Shown here piece by piece: positions 9,552 to 18,612 of a stretch of 64,000 nucleotides of DNA (positions are counted from its first letter, which is position 1; each line of letters begins with the position of its first letter). The notes under the pieces were generated by a model. That model ran no database searches, had not been told where the DNA came from, and worked only from the letters and a program-made list of their open reading frames with translations. This DNA comes from Flavobacterium sp. JAS (GTDB lineage: Bacteria > Bacteroidota > Bacteroidia > Flavobacteriales > Flavobacteriaceae). The DNA lies in assembly GCF_020991455.1 (NCBI RefSeq), contig NZ_JAJMOX010000011.1, positions 124,001 to 188,000 on the forward strand, read 5' to 3'. The position numbers were made by a program, and so were the translations under genes.

Positions 9552-9625
9552 GTGGTTGTAGCTCAGCTGGTTAGAGTATTGGTTTGTGGTGCCGAGGGTC
9601 GCCGGTTCGAACCCGGTCAGCCACC
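9552..9625 (+). tRNA. tRNA-His (GTG), copy 1
   Basis: Folds as a cloverleaf. The acceptor strand GTGGTTG pairs with CAGCCAC (one G-T pair). The anticodon loop TTGTGGT gives anticodon GTG, and the T arm has GTTCGAAC. The base before position 1 is G (9551) and the discriminator is C (9625), the G-1:C73 pair expected for histidine. The bases after C73 are CAG, so CCA does not appear to be encoded. Confidence 0.95.
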
Positions 9626-9634
9626 CAGAAATTT

Positions 9635-9665
9635 AAAGCCTTGAAGAAATTCAAGGCTTTTTTTG
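9635..9665 (+). terminator. Terminator of tRNA-His copy 1
   Basis: AAAGCCTTGAA pairs with TTCAAGGCTTT around a GAAA loop and is followed by a T-run. It lies 10 bases after the tRNA. Confidence 0.9.
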
Positions 9666-9898
9666 TGCCTATAATTTAAATTCCAATTTTTTTAAAAATT
9701 GCTTCGCCTGTTCGCTATCGCTGGGGTCCAAATTCCAAGATGGTGAATATTACAGTAACTAAGATTTTGGAATTTGGGATTTAATTTTTGGGATTTATTT
9801 TTTATTTTTTACAAAAAAAAAGTACAACGCTTAAGTCATGATTTATTGGTTATTACGGTTTTATTTGTAAACCATTTTACTTCATCAAAAGCATTTTC

Positions 9899-9931
9899 TT
9901 ACTTGATATCTCCGGTTTTGAACCCTTTTTT
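9899..9931 (-). pseudogene. Scrap of the metallopeptidase gene 3' end
   Basis: Read on the minus strand this gives KKGFKTGDIK followed by a stop, matching KKGFKTGDIKQGDTF near the end of the intact neighbour at 10307-11158. Weaker DNA similarity continues to about 9831, including the ttaagtcatg of that gene's terminator. It is the leftover far end of the tandem duplication and cannot encode a protein. Confidence 0.75.
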
Positions 9932-9932
9932 C

Positions 9933-9963
9933 TTTGTAGAAGTAAACCTTTGTTGTATATTTG
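9933..9963 (+). promoter_or_regulatory. Promoter of tRNA-His copy 2
   Basis: TTTG at 9933-9936, 19 bases, then TATATTTG at 9956-9963: the same architecture as copy 1. The junction of the tandem duplication falls at its -33 end, so the promoter survived intact. Confidence 0.8.
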
Positions 9964-9981
9964 CAACCGCAAAGAAAAATG

Positions 9982-10055
9982 GTGGTTGTAGCTCAGCTGG
10001 TTAGAGTATTGGTTTGTGGTGCCGAGGGTCGCCGGTTCGAACCCGGTCAGCCACC
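9982..10055 (+). tRNA. tRNA-His (GTG), copy 2
   Basis: Identical over all 74 bases to copy 1 at 9552-9625, including the G-1 base, GTG anticodon and C73. It has its own promoter and terminator, so both copies look functional. Confidence 0.95.
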
Positions 10056-10064
10056 CAGAAATTT

Positions 10065-10095
10065 AAAGCCTTGAAGAAATTCAAGGCTTTTTTTG
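10065..10095 (+). terminator. Terminator of tRNA-His copy 2
   Basis: Same GAAA-loop hairpin (AAAGCCTTGAA/TTCAAGGCTTT) and T-run as after copy 1. From here to about 10250 the sequence is AT-rich with short attccaa words and no gene. Confidence 0.9.
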
Positions 10096-10250
10096 TGCCT
10101 ATAATTTAAATTCCAATTTTTTTTTTAAATTCCAAATTCCAATTGACAAAAATGATGCTGTAACAGAAATAATAAACAAGACAAAAAAGCAAGACAACTA
10201 AGAGTTTGGAATTTGAAATTTAATTTTTGGATTTTTTTGTTTTCTAAAAC

Positions 10251-10276
10251 AAAAAAGCATGACGATTAAGTCATGC
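10251..10276 (-). terminator. Terminator of the metallopeptidase gene
   Basis: GCATGAC (10257-10263) pairs with GTCATGC (10270-10276) around a 6-base loop. On the minus strand it is followed by a T6 run, about 30 bases past the stop at 10307. Confidence 0.8.
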
Positions 10277-10306
10277 TCATTTGGTTATTATAGTTTGGTT
10301 TATGAA

Positions 10307-11158
10307 TTATCTTATTTCTGCAAAAGTATCTCCTTGTTTGATATCTCCGGTTTTGAAACCTTTTTTAAACCAGTACATTCTTTGTTCTGATGTTCCGTGT
10401 GTAAAGGAGTCCGGAACAATATGACCTTGCATTTTACTCTGAATAGCATCATCACCAACGGCGTTTGCAGCACTCAAAGCTTCGTCAATATCACCAACAT
10501 CTAAATTCTTCTCATTATAGTGTGACCAAACTCCGGCATAAAAATCGGCTTGTAGTTCTAATGCAACCGAAAGTTTATTAGCTTCGGCTTCACTTTTTCC
10601 TTCTTGTGCCTGACGCATTTTGGCTGAGGTTCCCAATAAGGTTTGTATGTGATGGCCAATTTCGTGCGCAATAACGTACGCAATTGCAAAGTCGCCACCC
10701 TTGGCACCAAATTTAGTTTTTAGTTCCTCAAAGAAGCCTAAATCCATATATACCTTTTGATCTCCCGGGCAATAAAATGGCCCGGACGCAGATGATGCGC
10801 CACCACAAGCAGTATTAACAGAGCCTCTAAAAAGTACTAATTTTGGATTTTTGTACGTCATACCGTTTTCGGCAAATATTTTGCCCCAAATGTCTTCGTT
10901 ATCGGCCAGGATAACTTTGACAAATTGCCCCATTTCTTCATCTTCTTTACTTAGCGGAGCCGCTGCTTCAGTTTGCGTTTGTTGTCCGCCTTGCATTTGC
11001 TCTAAAACAGGTGTTATAAGCTGCGCATTTTCGCCTCCGAAAATATTTACCAATAAAATGATAATACCAATGATACCGCCACCAACGGCTACTTTTCCGC
11101 CGGAGATTGATCTTCTGTCTTCAACATTATCACTTTGTCTTCTGCCTATCCATTTCAT
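10307..11158 (-). CDS. Neutral zinc metallopeptidase (YpfJ family)
   Basis: 283 residues, family size. About 25-40 form a membrane anchor (VGGGIIGIIILLVNIFG) after a short basic N-terminus starting MKWIGRRQSDN, a family signature. The catalytic motif AHEIGHHIQ is near residue 165, with downstream ELQADFYAGVWSHY supplying the third zinc ligand region, and a C-terminal DSFTHGTSEQRMYWFKKGF. The Cys pair (ACGGA, FYCPGD) is also typical. Probably anchored with the peptidase domain outside the cytoplasm; substrate unknown. Its 3' end was copied by the tRNA-His duplication. Confidence 0.93.
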   Translation of the reverse strand: MKWIGRRQSDNVEDRRSISGGKVAVGGGIIGIIILLVNIFGGENAQLITPVLEQMQGGQQTQTEAAAPLSKEDEEMGQFVKVILADNEDIWGKIFAENGMTYKNPKLVLFRGSVNTACGGASSASGPFYCPGDQKVYMDLGFFEELKTKFGAKGGDFAIAYVIAHEIGHHIQTLLGTSAKMRQAQEGKSEAEANKLSVALELQADFYAGVWSHYNEKNLDVGDIDEALSAANAVGDDAIQSKMQGHIVPDSFTHGTSEQRMYWFKKGFKTGDIKQGDTFAEIR

Positions 11159-11254
11159 AATTATGATTGTATTAAAATTTATTGTAGGGTAAGTCTTTAC
11201 GAATTTATATTTTTTTTTGGAATTAGAGACTAGTTTGATTCATTTAGTTTTAAT

Positions 11255-14200
11255 TTATTTTAACCATTTTGTCAAAGCTTCTTCTACAGTTCCTTTCATG
11301 ATTGGTTTGGAAATATAATCGTTCATTCCGGCAGAGATGCATTTATTTCTTTCCTCTTTTTCAGCGCCGGCAGTTACTGCAATTATAGGAACATTGCGGC
11401 CAATAACAGTATTTCTGATTGCTTTTGTGGTTTCGTAACCATTCATTATTGGCATTTGAATGTCCATAAAAACCAAATTTGGATTGATGCTTTCAAATTG
11501 CTGTGCGGCTTCATATCCATTTTCGCATTCGTAAATAAAGGCGTTATTGTATAGGTTTTTAATTATAGTTTTTAACAGCATCATATTGACTTTGTTATCT
11601 TCTACGATTAAAAAAGTTAGGTTTTTGCTGTTTAATTCGTTGATGCAGTCTGATTCTGAATTTATATTATTGAGTTCCGAATTATATTTTTCATTAATGC
11701 TTTGATTGCTCGTTTTTAGGTTAAGATCAAAATAGAAATTACTTCCAACATCTATTTTACTTTCCACTTGTAGTCGGCTTTCCATAAGAGCCAATAGTTG
11801 GTTTGAAATGGTTAATCCCAAACCGGTTCCTCCAAATTTTCTCGTTGTAGAACTATCTTCTTGCGAAAAAGCCTTAAAAATTTTCTTTTGATTTTTTTCC
11901 AAAATTCCAATTCCCGTGTCTGTTACGGAGAATCGAATCACGCAATTATTGTTTTTGTATCTTTCTAAAACCGAAACATTTAGTTTTATAGAGCCTTCAT
12001 TGGTGAATTTTACAGCGTTTGAAAGCAAATTGATCAGGATTTGCTTGATTCTGACAATATCTGTCCAAATGTATTTAGGAACATCAGGATCTACATTTAG
12101 TTCTAATTCAAGATTTTTTTGATTTGATTCATAAATAATCAAATCAAAAACCTGACCGAGCACTTTTTTAATGTCGTACAAATCGATGAAAAGTTCCAAT
12201 TTTCCGGCTTCAATTTTAGAAAAATCAAGAATATCATTGATAATCTCCAACAAAGAATGTGCTGATTGATTAATTGTGGTCATGTATTTTTCCTGAATTT
12301 CTTCAAGATCAGTTTTCATTAATAAATGCGTAAAACCTATAATGCCATTTAAAGGTGTTCTGATTTCATGCGACATATTAGCCAGAAAATCTGATTTAGA
12401 TTTATTAGCAGCTTCTGCCAATTGTTTGGCTTTTATAGCGTCTTCGGTTTCTTTTTTGTTTGTAATGTCAAAATAAATTCCGCCTATAAATTCAATTTCA
12501 TCTCCTTTTTTGATCACATCGCCAAATTCTTCAACCCAGATGTATTCTCCTGTTTTTCGCTGAATCTGATAAATGTTGTGCAGTGGTTTTCCGCTTTGTA
12601 AATTATCAATCTGACTGTTCATTACTTCCTCCTTATAATCGGGATGAATAAGGGATAAAAAGGATAAATTATTCTCAGTAAATTCGGATTTTGAATAACC
12701 GGTTAAGTTTAAAATTTCGTCGCTCAGGAATATTTTAGTCAGGAAAGCGTCAAATTTTGACAAATAAACGGTTCCCGGAATATTGTTGGCGATTAATTTG
12801 AACTTCTCTTCACTTTCGAGAATTTTATTTTCATTTCGATTTCGCTCCAAGGCAGATGAAATATTGTTGGCTAGAACCTGAAAAATATAAATCTCTTCTT
12901 CAGACCATTTTTTTTCATTGCTACAATCATCAAAACCTATAAATCCTGTAAAAATATCGTTGATGTAGATAGGTAAAATCAAAATTGATTTGATTTCATT
13001 ATCAATTAATAGTTGTTTAAAAAAGGTGTCATCAAGCTTTCGCGTAAGCGTATTAAGTATTTTTTTGTTTTTGGCAGCATCATAAATTTCTTTTAAATTA
13101 TCCTCTGTAAGCTGTCTTAATTTTGTAATTTGATGTGTGACTCCTTTTTTAGACCACTTGTATTTTTGACTGACGGTATTAGTTGTGAAGTCTCTTTCGT
13201 AGTAATACATGTGGTCTACCTTGGCGGCTTTTCCAATTAAATCATACGTTTCCTGAAACATTTCCTGAGTAGTTTTACTCAATAAAAATTTCTCTGTACA
13301 AAGAGAAAGCGCATAAAGCAATTGACTTTTAAATTCTAATTTACGCTCGGCTTCCAAACGCATTTGCGATGAAATGGCCAGCGAAATTACATCAGAAATC
13401 GTTCTGGCATAATTGATATCTTCATTATCCCATTCTCTTTGTTCCTGGGTGCTTTCAAAACAAACAACACCTGCTAATTGTCCGCTTAAAAATATGGGGA
13501 CATCAAGCATTGACTTAATGTGGTTTTTAGTGAAATAAAGTTTTTGAAATTCAGAAGTTTCCAGTTTATTAAAAACATCCGGAGCATTAATAATTGCTTT
13601 ATTTTTTAGCGTTTCAAAATAAATGGGATAAGATTCTTTGTCTAATATGTTTTTGTCATTTAAACCTTGATTGTCAACGCTAAATATGTTTTTGCAACGA
13701 ATTAAATCTTTATAATATTTCCAGAAACTTACCCGATTTGTTTTGCTTACTGTAGCAGCTTCTTTTACAATATAATCGATAACCGTGTTTAGATCATTGT
13801 ATTTGCTAAAATCGGTTGTAGAGAGTTTTTTTGTCGAATTGTTGTAAGCTTCAATTTTTTCGAGACGTCTTTTTTTCTCGTTTTCGATGTTTTTAATTTC
13901 CGTAATATCTCTCGCGATACCAGCAAAACCAATTGTCTCGCCCAGATCATTTTTGCGGACAATAATTTTTTGCGAAATCCAGACTTCTAATCCGTTTTTT
14001 TTAATGACCGGAATTTCTATTGTTGGGAAATTATTTTCGTTGATTACCAGATTTTCATAAAAGTCTACAGCGCCTCTGATGTAATGTTCGTGAATGAAAT
14101 TAGAATAATGTTTGGATATAATTTCACTCTCAGAATAACCTAAAATTGAAAATCCAAACTCATTTATAAAAGTGAAATATCCGGCAGCGTTTATTTCGAA

Positions 14201-15304
14201 AATAATATCAGTAGCCGTTTGAATTAGATTTTTGTATTGATCCTGAACATTAATTTGTTCTGTAACATCCTGACCAATACTGATAATTAAGTCGTCAGAG
14301 AATTTTTTATCTTTCCATTGAATGTATTTGAACTCTCCGTTTTTACTCTTTAATTTTCGAATGTAAAGTTTGTTTTCTTCATAATTTACGGGGAAATTAT
14401 TTTGGATGTATCCTTCATCTTTTGTGAGTTTCCAGAAATCAAAACCCATCACTTCGTCTGGGGAATAGCCTAAAATTGAGCTTACTGTTTCACTGCAAAA
14501 TAATATCGCTCCTTTTTGATTTGTAGCAATAGTGAGTGAATTTCCCTTATGAACAATTTCGTTTGCAAATCTAAAATTGTCACGATTGTTTAATAAAACG
14601 GCATATTTAACCTGATTGATAATGAAAATCAGAATACAAAAATTGATTAATAATACAGAAGATTTTACCGGTATTAAATGAAAAATAACTGTTATAAGGA
14701 GAAAAGTAAAGACGAGAGCAACGAAAAACCAATATATTTTTATTGGTTTCAGAATGTTGTAAGAGAAGAAAAATGAGATTAAAAAAACAATAATTGGGAC
14801 AACGTCATTTGAAAGCTGGACAATGTTAAAGCAAACATAAGAAATGTAAATAAAGAAGCAGCCTATAAATATTTGCTGAATTTTATCTCTAAGCCATTTG
14901 ATCTTGTCTGTTATTAAATAAATAAGGAGTACAAAAAAACCAATTGAAACATTGATGATTAGCAGGCTTTTGGGTCTGATTTTGAAGATTTCATTGATAA
15001 TTTCGATTACAATAACCGCAATACCAAAGAACAAAATATACAATTGATATTCTTTACTGGCTGTTTCGGCTTCTTTCTTTTTTTCGATAAAATAACCAAT
15101 TCGGGCTTTTATTCTAAAAAACTGATAAATCAACAGTGCCAGGAAAGCAAATAGGGATAATCCTAAAATAATGAGTTTAGGATTGTTGTAAAAAATAATG
15201 TCAGAGTTGAAAACATACCAGTTTGTAATAATTGATTTCAGGAAATTGCCAATAATAGCAATTCCTGAAATCAATGAATTGAAAAAACTATAGTTAACTA
15301 CCAT
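11255..15304 (-). CDS. Hybrid sensor histidine kinase/response regulator with 7-8 TM helices, 3 PAS and 2 GAF domains
   Basis: 1349 residues. About 1-240 are seven or eight hydrophobic helices with little between them. Three PAS-like domains follow at about 250-350 (LFCSETVSSILGYSPDEV), 355-480 (FTFINEFGFSILGYSESEI) and 840-960 (IFLSDEILNLTGYSKSEF). Two GAF domains lie between PAS 2 and 3. HisKA at about 985-1050 has phospho-acceptor His in NMSHEIRTPLNG; an HATPase with FGGTGLGLTI follows. The receiver at about 1235-1349 has the phospho-Asp in VFMDIQMPIMNGYE and the KP switch in DYISKP. It has no adjacent output regulator. The sensed signal is unknown; the membrane part and PAS/GAF set suggest combined membrane and cytoplasmic inputs. 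Confidence 0.93.
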   Translation of the reverse strand: MVVNYSFFNSLISGIAIIGNFLKSIITNWYVFNSDIIFYNNPKLIILGLSLFAFLALLIYQFFRIKARIGYFIEKKKEAETASKEYQLYILFFGIAVIVIEIINEIFKIRPKSLLIINVSIGFFVLLIYLITDKIKWLRDKIQQIFIGCFFIYISYVCFNIVQLSNDVVPIIVFLISFFFSYNILKPIKIYWFFVALVFTFLLITVIFHLIPVKSSVLLINFCILIFIINQVKYAVLLNNRDNFRFANEIVHKGNSLTIATNQKGAILFCSETVSSILGYSPDEVMGFDFWKLTKDEGYIQNNFPVNYEENKLYIRKLKSKNGEFKYIQWKDKKFSDDLIISIGQDVTEQINVQDQYKNLIQTATDIIFEINAAGYFTFINEFGFSILGYSESEIISKHYSNFIHEHYIRGAVDFYENLVINENNFPTIEIPVIKKNGLEVWISQKIIVRKNDLGETIGFAGIARDITEIKNIENEKKRRLEKIEAYNNSTKKLSTTDFSKYNDLNTVIDYIVKEAATVSKTNRVSFWKYYKDLIRCKNIFSVDNQGLNDKNILDKESYPIYFETLKNKAIINAPDVFNKLETSEFQKLYFTKNHIKSMLDVPIFLSGQLAGVVCFESTQEQREWDNEDINYARTISDVISLAISSQMRLEAERKLEFKSQLLYALSLCTEKFLLSKTTQEMFQETYDLIGKAAKVDHMYYYERDFTTNTVSQKYKWSKKGVTHQITKLRQLTEDNLKEIYDAAKNKKILNTLTRKLDDTFFKQLLIDNEIKSILILPIYINDIFTGFIGFDDCSNEKKWSEEEIYIFQVLANNISSALERNRNENKILESEEKFKLIANNIPGTVYLSKFDAFLTKIFLSDEILNLTGYSKSEFTENNLSFLSLIHPDYKEEVMNSQIDNLQSGKPLHNIYQIQRKTGEYIWVEEFGDVIKKGDEIEFIGGIYFDITNKKETEDAIKAKQLAEAANKSKSDFLANMSHEIRTPLNGIIGFTHLLMKTDLEEIQEKYMTTINQSAHSLLEIINDILDFSKIEAGKLELFIDLYDIKKVLGQVFDLIIYESNQKNLELELNVDPDVPKYIWTDIVRIKQILINLLSNAVKFTNEGSIKLNVSVLERYKNNNCVIRFSVTDTGIGILEKNQKKIFKAFSQEDSSTTRKFGGTGLGLTISNQLLALMESRLQVESKIDVGSNFYFDLNLKTSNQSINEKYNSELNNINSESDCINELNSKNLTFLIVEDNKVNMMLLKTIIKNLYNNAFIYECENGYEAAQQFESINPNLVFMDIQMPIMNGYETTKAIRNTVIGRNVPIIAVTAGAEKEERNKCISAGMNDYISKPIMKGTVEEALTKWLK

Positions 15305-15354
15305 AGCATTTGGGGGTATGTTGGTTTAGTAAAATTGCATTTTTTGAAAGTTCT

Positions 15355-15382
15355 AAAAAAGAGTAGGTTAGGCTCTTTTTTT
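15355..15382 (-). terminator. Terminator of the membrane protein gene
   Basis: AAAAAAGAG (15355-15363) pairs with CTCTTTTTT (15373-15381) around a 9-base loop, with flanking A/T runs on both strands. It sits between the stop at 15400 and the start of the kinase at 15304, so the kinase probably has its own promoter. Confidence 0.6.
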
Positions 15383-15399
15383 ATTTAGAAATTTCGGTT

Positions 15400-16194
15400 T
15401 TATTCTAAATCCGATTGTCCAATTGAATCAATTACATCTTTCTCTTCTTCCTCAGTAAAAATGGAGAAATAAGTAGCATAAGTTACTGAACTATTAAAAA
15501 CAACTGTAAAAATTATTCCGATACAACATCCGAAAAGACCAATAACAGAACCGATGAAACCAGTAACAAATAACAAGAAGATTAGTAACGGACTTTTGCC
15601 TACTATGATCAGACTTGATTTTATGGCGTCTATTGCATTTAGTTTTCCAAAAACTACTAATGGAACGGCGAAAAACGTAAAAAAGGATATAAAAATTGAA
15701 ATTGTATTTCCTAAAAGAATGATTCCAAAGCTCTCAATAACAGCTGAAATCGCATTGCTTACTAGCGCAAGAATTAAAGCCATTGTAAACAACTGAGCAA
15801 AATAAGGTGCTTTGTAATATGTAAAAATGGTCGAGACATTAAACTCTTCATCTTTATCAGCGCAATCTGCCATTTTAAGAAATCCTGCTCCAAAAGGGGC
15901 TAATAAAGCAGCAAATGCTGAAATAGCAGCTATAGAAAGAAACTGCTCCAGATAAGAAAGTTTTTGGTTCTCTATATTTTGAATAAAATCCTTAGTCAAA
16001 ACTTGTACACCATAATAGGTAACCGCTAATCCCATGACAAGGGCAGCAATAATTACTGAAAAAACCAATATGATAAGCCCGGAATAAAGTGCTATTTTTT
16101 TGTAGTTTTCGAAAGCGTAATTAAAAGTGGATCCAAAATCTATGGTATATCCATTTTTTTTGATGTCTTCAATTTGGTCAAGTGTAGATTTCAT
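15400..16194 (-). CDS. Polytopic membrane protein, unknown function
   Basis: 264 residues. A 30-residue soluble N-terminus (FGSTFNYAFENYKKIA) precedes about five or six hydrophobic segments (near 35-60, 85-105, 130-160, 163-190, 205-240), ending in an acidic tail (EEEEKDVID). The FNYAFENYKK start resembles membrane proteins with a helical bundle in which each half begins with a similar motif. I cannot assign a role. It is in the same orientation as the kinase but separated by a terminator-like hairpin. Confidence 0.75.
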   Translation of the reverse strand: MKSTLDQIEDIKKNGYTIDFGSTFNYAFENYKKIALYSGLIILVFSVIIAALVMGLAVTYYGVQVLTKDFIQNIENQKLSYLEQFLSIAAISAFAALLAPFGAGFLKMADCADKDEEFNVSTIFTYYKAPYFAQLFTMALILALVSNAISAVIESFGIILLGNTISIFISFFTFFAVPLVVFGKLNAIDAIKSSLIIVGKSPLLIFLLFVTGFIGSVIGLFGCCIGIIFTVVFNSSVTYATYFSIFTEEEEKDVIDSIGQSDLE

Positions 16195-16312
16195 TCTAAG
16201 TAAAATTGTTTATATGCTTGTAATTTAAGCTGTTTAATGTGACGTAAATATAATATTTTTAATCAATTTCTTATGAAAATCTACAAAACATTACGAAATC
16301 GTTTTTTATTAC

Positions 16313-17641
16313 TTACATCCAGTCTAATAGACGTTTAATAGAAGCTAATTTGTCTTTGTAAGGAGCATATCGCATTGGTAAATCAAGCCAGTTTCCTTTT
16401 CTAACAACAGCTTTATGGTGCGAAAAAGTATCAAAACTTAATTGACCGTGATAAGCGCCAATTCCGCTATGACCAACACCTCCAAAAGGAAGTCTTTTAT
16501 TCGAAAAATGAATAACAGTGTCATTGATACAACCGCCGCCAAAAGAATAAGTGGTAATTAGTTTTTTTGCAAATGATTTATTTTCGCTAAAAACATAAAA
16601 AGCCAATGGTTTTTCATAACGGTTAATTACATTTTGAATCTCGGCTTGGGTTTCGTACGTTAGAATTGGTAAAATTGGTCCAAATATTTCTTCTTTCATC
16701 ACCGGACTGTCTAAGGCTGGATCTTCAATTATTGTTGGAGAAATGTACAGTTTGCTGGCATCGGTTTCTCCTCCAAAAACTACTTTTTCTCTTTCGATCA
16801 TACTATCGAGACGAACCCAGTTTTTAGTATTGATAATACGGGCAAAATCTGGAGATTTTTCCATTTTTTTGCCGTAAGCTTTTATGATTTCTTCCATTAA
16901 GAAAGAAAGAAAATTGACCTTCATGTTTTTCTGAACCAAAATATAGTCCGGTGCAATGCAGGTTTGTCCGGCATTTATAAATTTTCCCCAGACAATTCGT
17001 TTTGCGGCTAATCTTAAATTGGCAGTTTCATCAATAATACAAGGATTTTTCCCGCCCAATTCTAGTGTTACCGGAGTTAGATTCTCGGCAGCGGCTTTGG
17101 CAATAATTTTACCAACAGAAACACTTCCTGTAAAGAAAATATAATCCCAGCGTTTGGCCAGTAATTTGTTTGAAACTTCAACACCGCCTTCAAAAACTTC
17201 AACATGATTGATGTGAAATGTTTTTTCGATAATTTTTGCAATTACTGATGAGGTATTCGGAGTAAGTTCGGAAGGTTTTAAAACAACTCTGTTTCCTGCA
17301 GCCACGGCAGAAATCAAAGGGCATAAAGCCAATTGAAAAGGGTAATTCCAGGGAGCGATAATCAGGACATTTCCGTAAGGCTCTTTAAAAATATAATCTG
17401 TAGAAGGAAAATTAAGAATTGACGGTAAAACACGTTTTGGCTTTGCCCACTTGTGAATATTTTTGATTGTGTCTTTAAGTTCCGAAATGACATAATTCGT
17501 CTCGGTTAAAACAGCTTCAAATTCGGGCTTTTTAAAATCATCGTATAAAGCTTTTACAATTAAATCTTCGCTTTTTTGAATGTTATACAACAATTTTTTG
17601 AGCGTTTCTTTTCTGTATCCGATGTCGTTTTTATAGTCCAT
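16313..17641 (-). CDS. Aldehyde dehydrogenase (class 3-like)
   Basis: 442 residues, short like the membrane/class 3 aldehyde dehydrogenases that use NAD(P). It shows the N-terminal GNVLIIAPWNYPFQLALCP, TFTGS-type FFTGSVSVGK, ELGGKNPCI (general-base Glu) and NAGQTCIAPDY (catalytic Cys), then EEIFGPILPI and RLPFGGVGHSGIG. It likely oxidises medium or long-chain aldehydes to acids in lipid turnover or detoxification. It stands alone: neighbours are an unrelated membrane protein and a pseudouridine synthase. Confidence 0.94.
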   Translation of the reverse strand: MDYKNDIGYRKETLKKLLYNIQKSEDLIVKALYDDFKKPEFEAVLTETNYVISELKDTIKNIHKWAKPKRVLPSILNFPSTDYIFKEPYGNVLIIAPWNYPFQLALCPLISAVAAGNRVVLKPSELTPNTSSVIAKIIEKTFHINHVEVFEGGVEVSNKLLAKRWDYIFFTGSVSVGKIIAKAAAENLTPVTLELGGKNPCIIDETANLRLAAKRIVWGKFINAGQTCIAPDYILVQKNMKVNFLSFLMEEIIKAYGKKMEKSPDFARIINTKNWVRLDSMIEREKVVFGGETDASKLYISPTIIEDPALDSPVMKEEIFGPILPILTYETQAEIQNVINRYEKPLAFYVFSENKSFAKKLITTYSFGGGCINDTVIHFSNKRLPFGGVGHSGIGAYHGQLSFDTFSHHKAVVRKGNWLDLPMRYAPYKDKLASIKRLLDWM

Positions 17642-17717
17642 TTTTATGATTACCTTGATTTTTGACTATGCAAGTTAATCGATAAAAATTAAAAAATTAA
17701 CAATTGTATCATAAAAA

Positions 17718-18407
17718 TCATAGCGCATTCCAAATTGTTTCATCCGGGGTTGGCGCAATGATTGTAATGTTTTCTTTAGAAACAGGATGCACAAAAACTA
17801 ATTTTCTGGCATGAAGATGAATTCCGCCATCAGGATTGCTTCGGTCAAAACCATATTTTAAATCTCCTTTAATTGGAGATCCAATTGCAGCCAATTGTGC
17901 CCTAATTTGGTGATGGCGACCGGTATGCAAATTGATTTCTAATGCCACATAATTTTGAAGTTCTTTGAAAACAGTATAATCTAAACTGGCAATTTTACTA
18001 TCGGGAACTTCTTTTAAATGTGCTTTTGAAGTATTGTTTTTTTCGTTTCTTTTAAGATAATGAACCAATTTGGCAGTTGTTTCCTGAGGTTTATTCTTCA
18101 CAACTGCCCAATAGGTTTTTTGAGTTTCACGATTACTGAACATTTCGTTCATACGTGTTAATGCTTTACTGGTTCTGGCAAAAACAACAATTCCGGTTGT
18201 AGGTCTGTCTAAACGATGAATCACACCCAGAAAAACATCACCAGGTTTATTGTATTTATCTTTAATGTATTCTTTTACAACATCTGACAAAGGTTTGTCT
18301 CCGGTTTTATCACCTTGCACAATATCGCCTACGCGTTTGTTAACCACAATAATATGGTTGTCTTCGTGCAAAACTTGTAAGTTTCCCTTATTGGAGATGA
18401 TTTTCAT
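17718..18407 (-). CDS. RluA-family pseudouridine synthase
   Basis: 229 residues with the catalytic motif HRLDRPTTGIVVFARTS (Asp in RLD). Upstream VLHEDNHIIVVNKRVGDIVQ and downstream LHTGRHHQIRAQLAAIGSPI and GDLKYG are standard for the RluA family. There is no S4 domain, so it is the short form. It makes pseudouridine in rRNA or tRNA; the exact site cannot be told from sequence. The RluA and TruA (at 53393) members here are unrelated genes of the same superfamily. Confidence 0.93.
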   Translation of the reverse strand: MKIISNKGNLQVLHEDNHIIVVNKRVGDIVQGDKTGDKPLSDVVKEYIKDKYNKPGDVFLGVIHRLDRPTTGIVVFARTSKALTRMNEMFSNRETQKTYWAVVKNKPQETTAKLVHYLKRNEKNNTSKAHLKEVPDSKIASLDYTVFKELQNYVALEINLHTGRHHQIRAQLAAIGSPIKGDLKYGFDRSNPDGGIHLHARKLVFVHPVSKENITIIAPTPDETIWNAL

Positions 18408-18489
18408 TTATTAGATTTGTGTGGTAATTTAGATCAAAAGAAATTTGGCTAAAGCCTTTTGGTGAACTTAAAATATTCTATTCAATTTT

Positions 18490-18605
18490 TTTTTTTTAAA
18501 CTTTGGACCTTTGGACCTTTGCTGCTTTGCATCTTTGAACCTTATTTTTTTAAAAGCATTTAAATAAAAAACTTAGAACCTTAGCAACTTAGAACCTTAG
18601 GATCT
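18490..18605. repeat. Low-complexity word repeats before panB 3' end
   Basis: Short near-repeats of ctttggacctttg (about 18500-18530) and cttagaaccttag (about 18574-18602) fill the gap between panB and the pseudouridine synthase. No gene is present. The words recur in reverse-complement form near 56.6 and 61.5 kb. Confidence 0.6.
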
Positions 18606-18612
18606 TAAAAAA

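Larger units (their letters stand above)
9507..10366. repeat. Tandem duplication, about 430-bp unit, with tRNA-His
   Basis: Two consecutive units (about 9507-9936 and 9937-10366) share the tRNA promoter, tRNA, terminator, an AT-rich spacer and the last codons of the metallopeptidase gene. The tRNA parts are offset by exactly 430 bases; the far ends by 435. The tRNA-terminator block is nearly identical, while the spacer and gene end have drifted. Unit 1 also carries a GC-richer insert (about 9703-9732, gcttcgcctgttcgctatcg and on) absent from unit 2. Confidence 0.8.

Noticed and set aside
9774-10004. 76-codon plus-strand ORF across the second tRNA-His promoter and tRNA start
   Set aside because: It covers low-complexity spacer, gene scrap and tRNA, so it is not a real gene.
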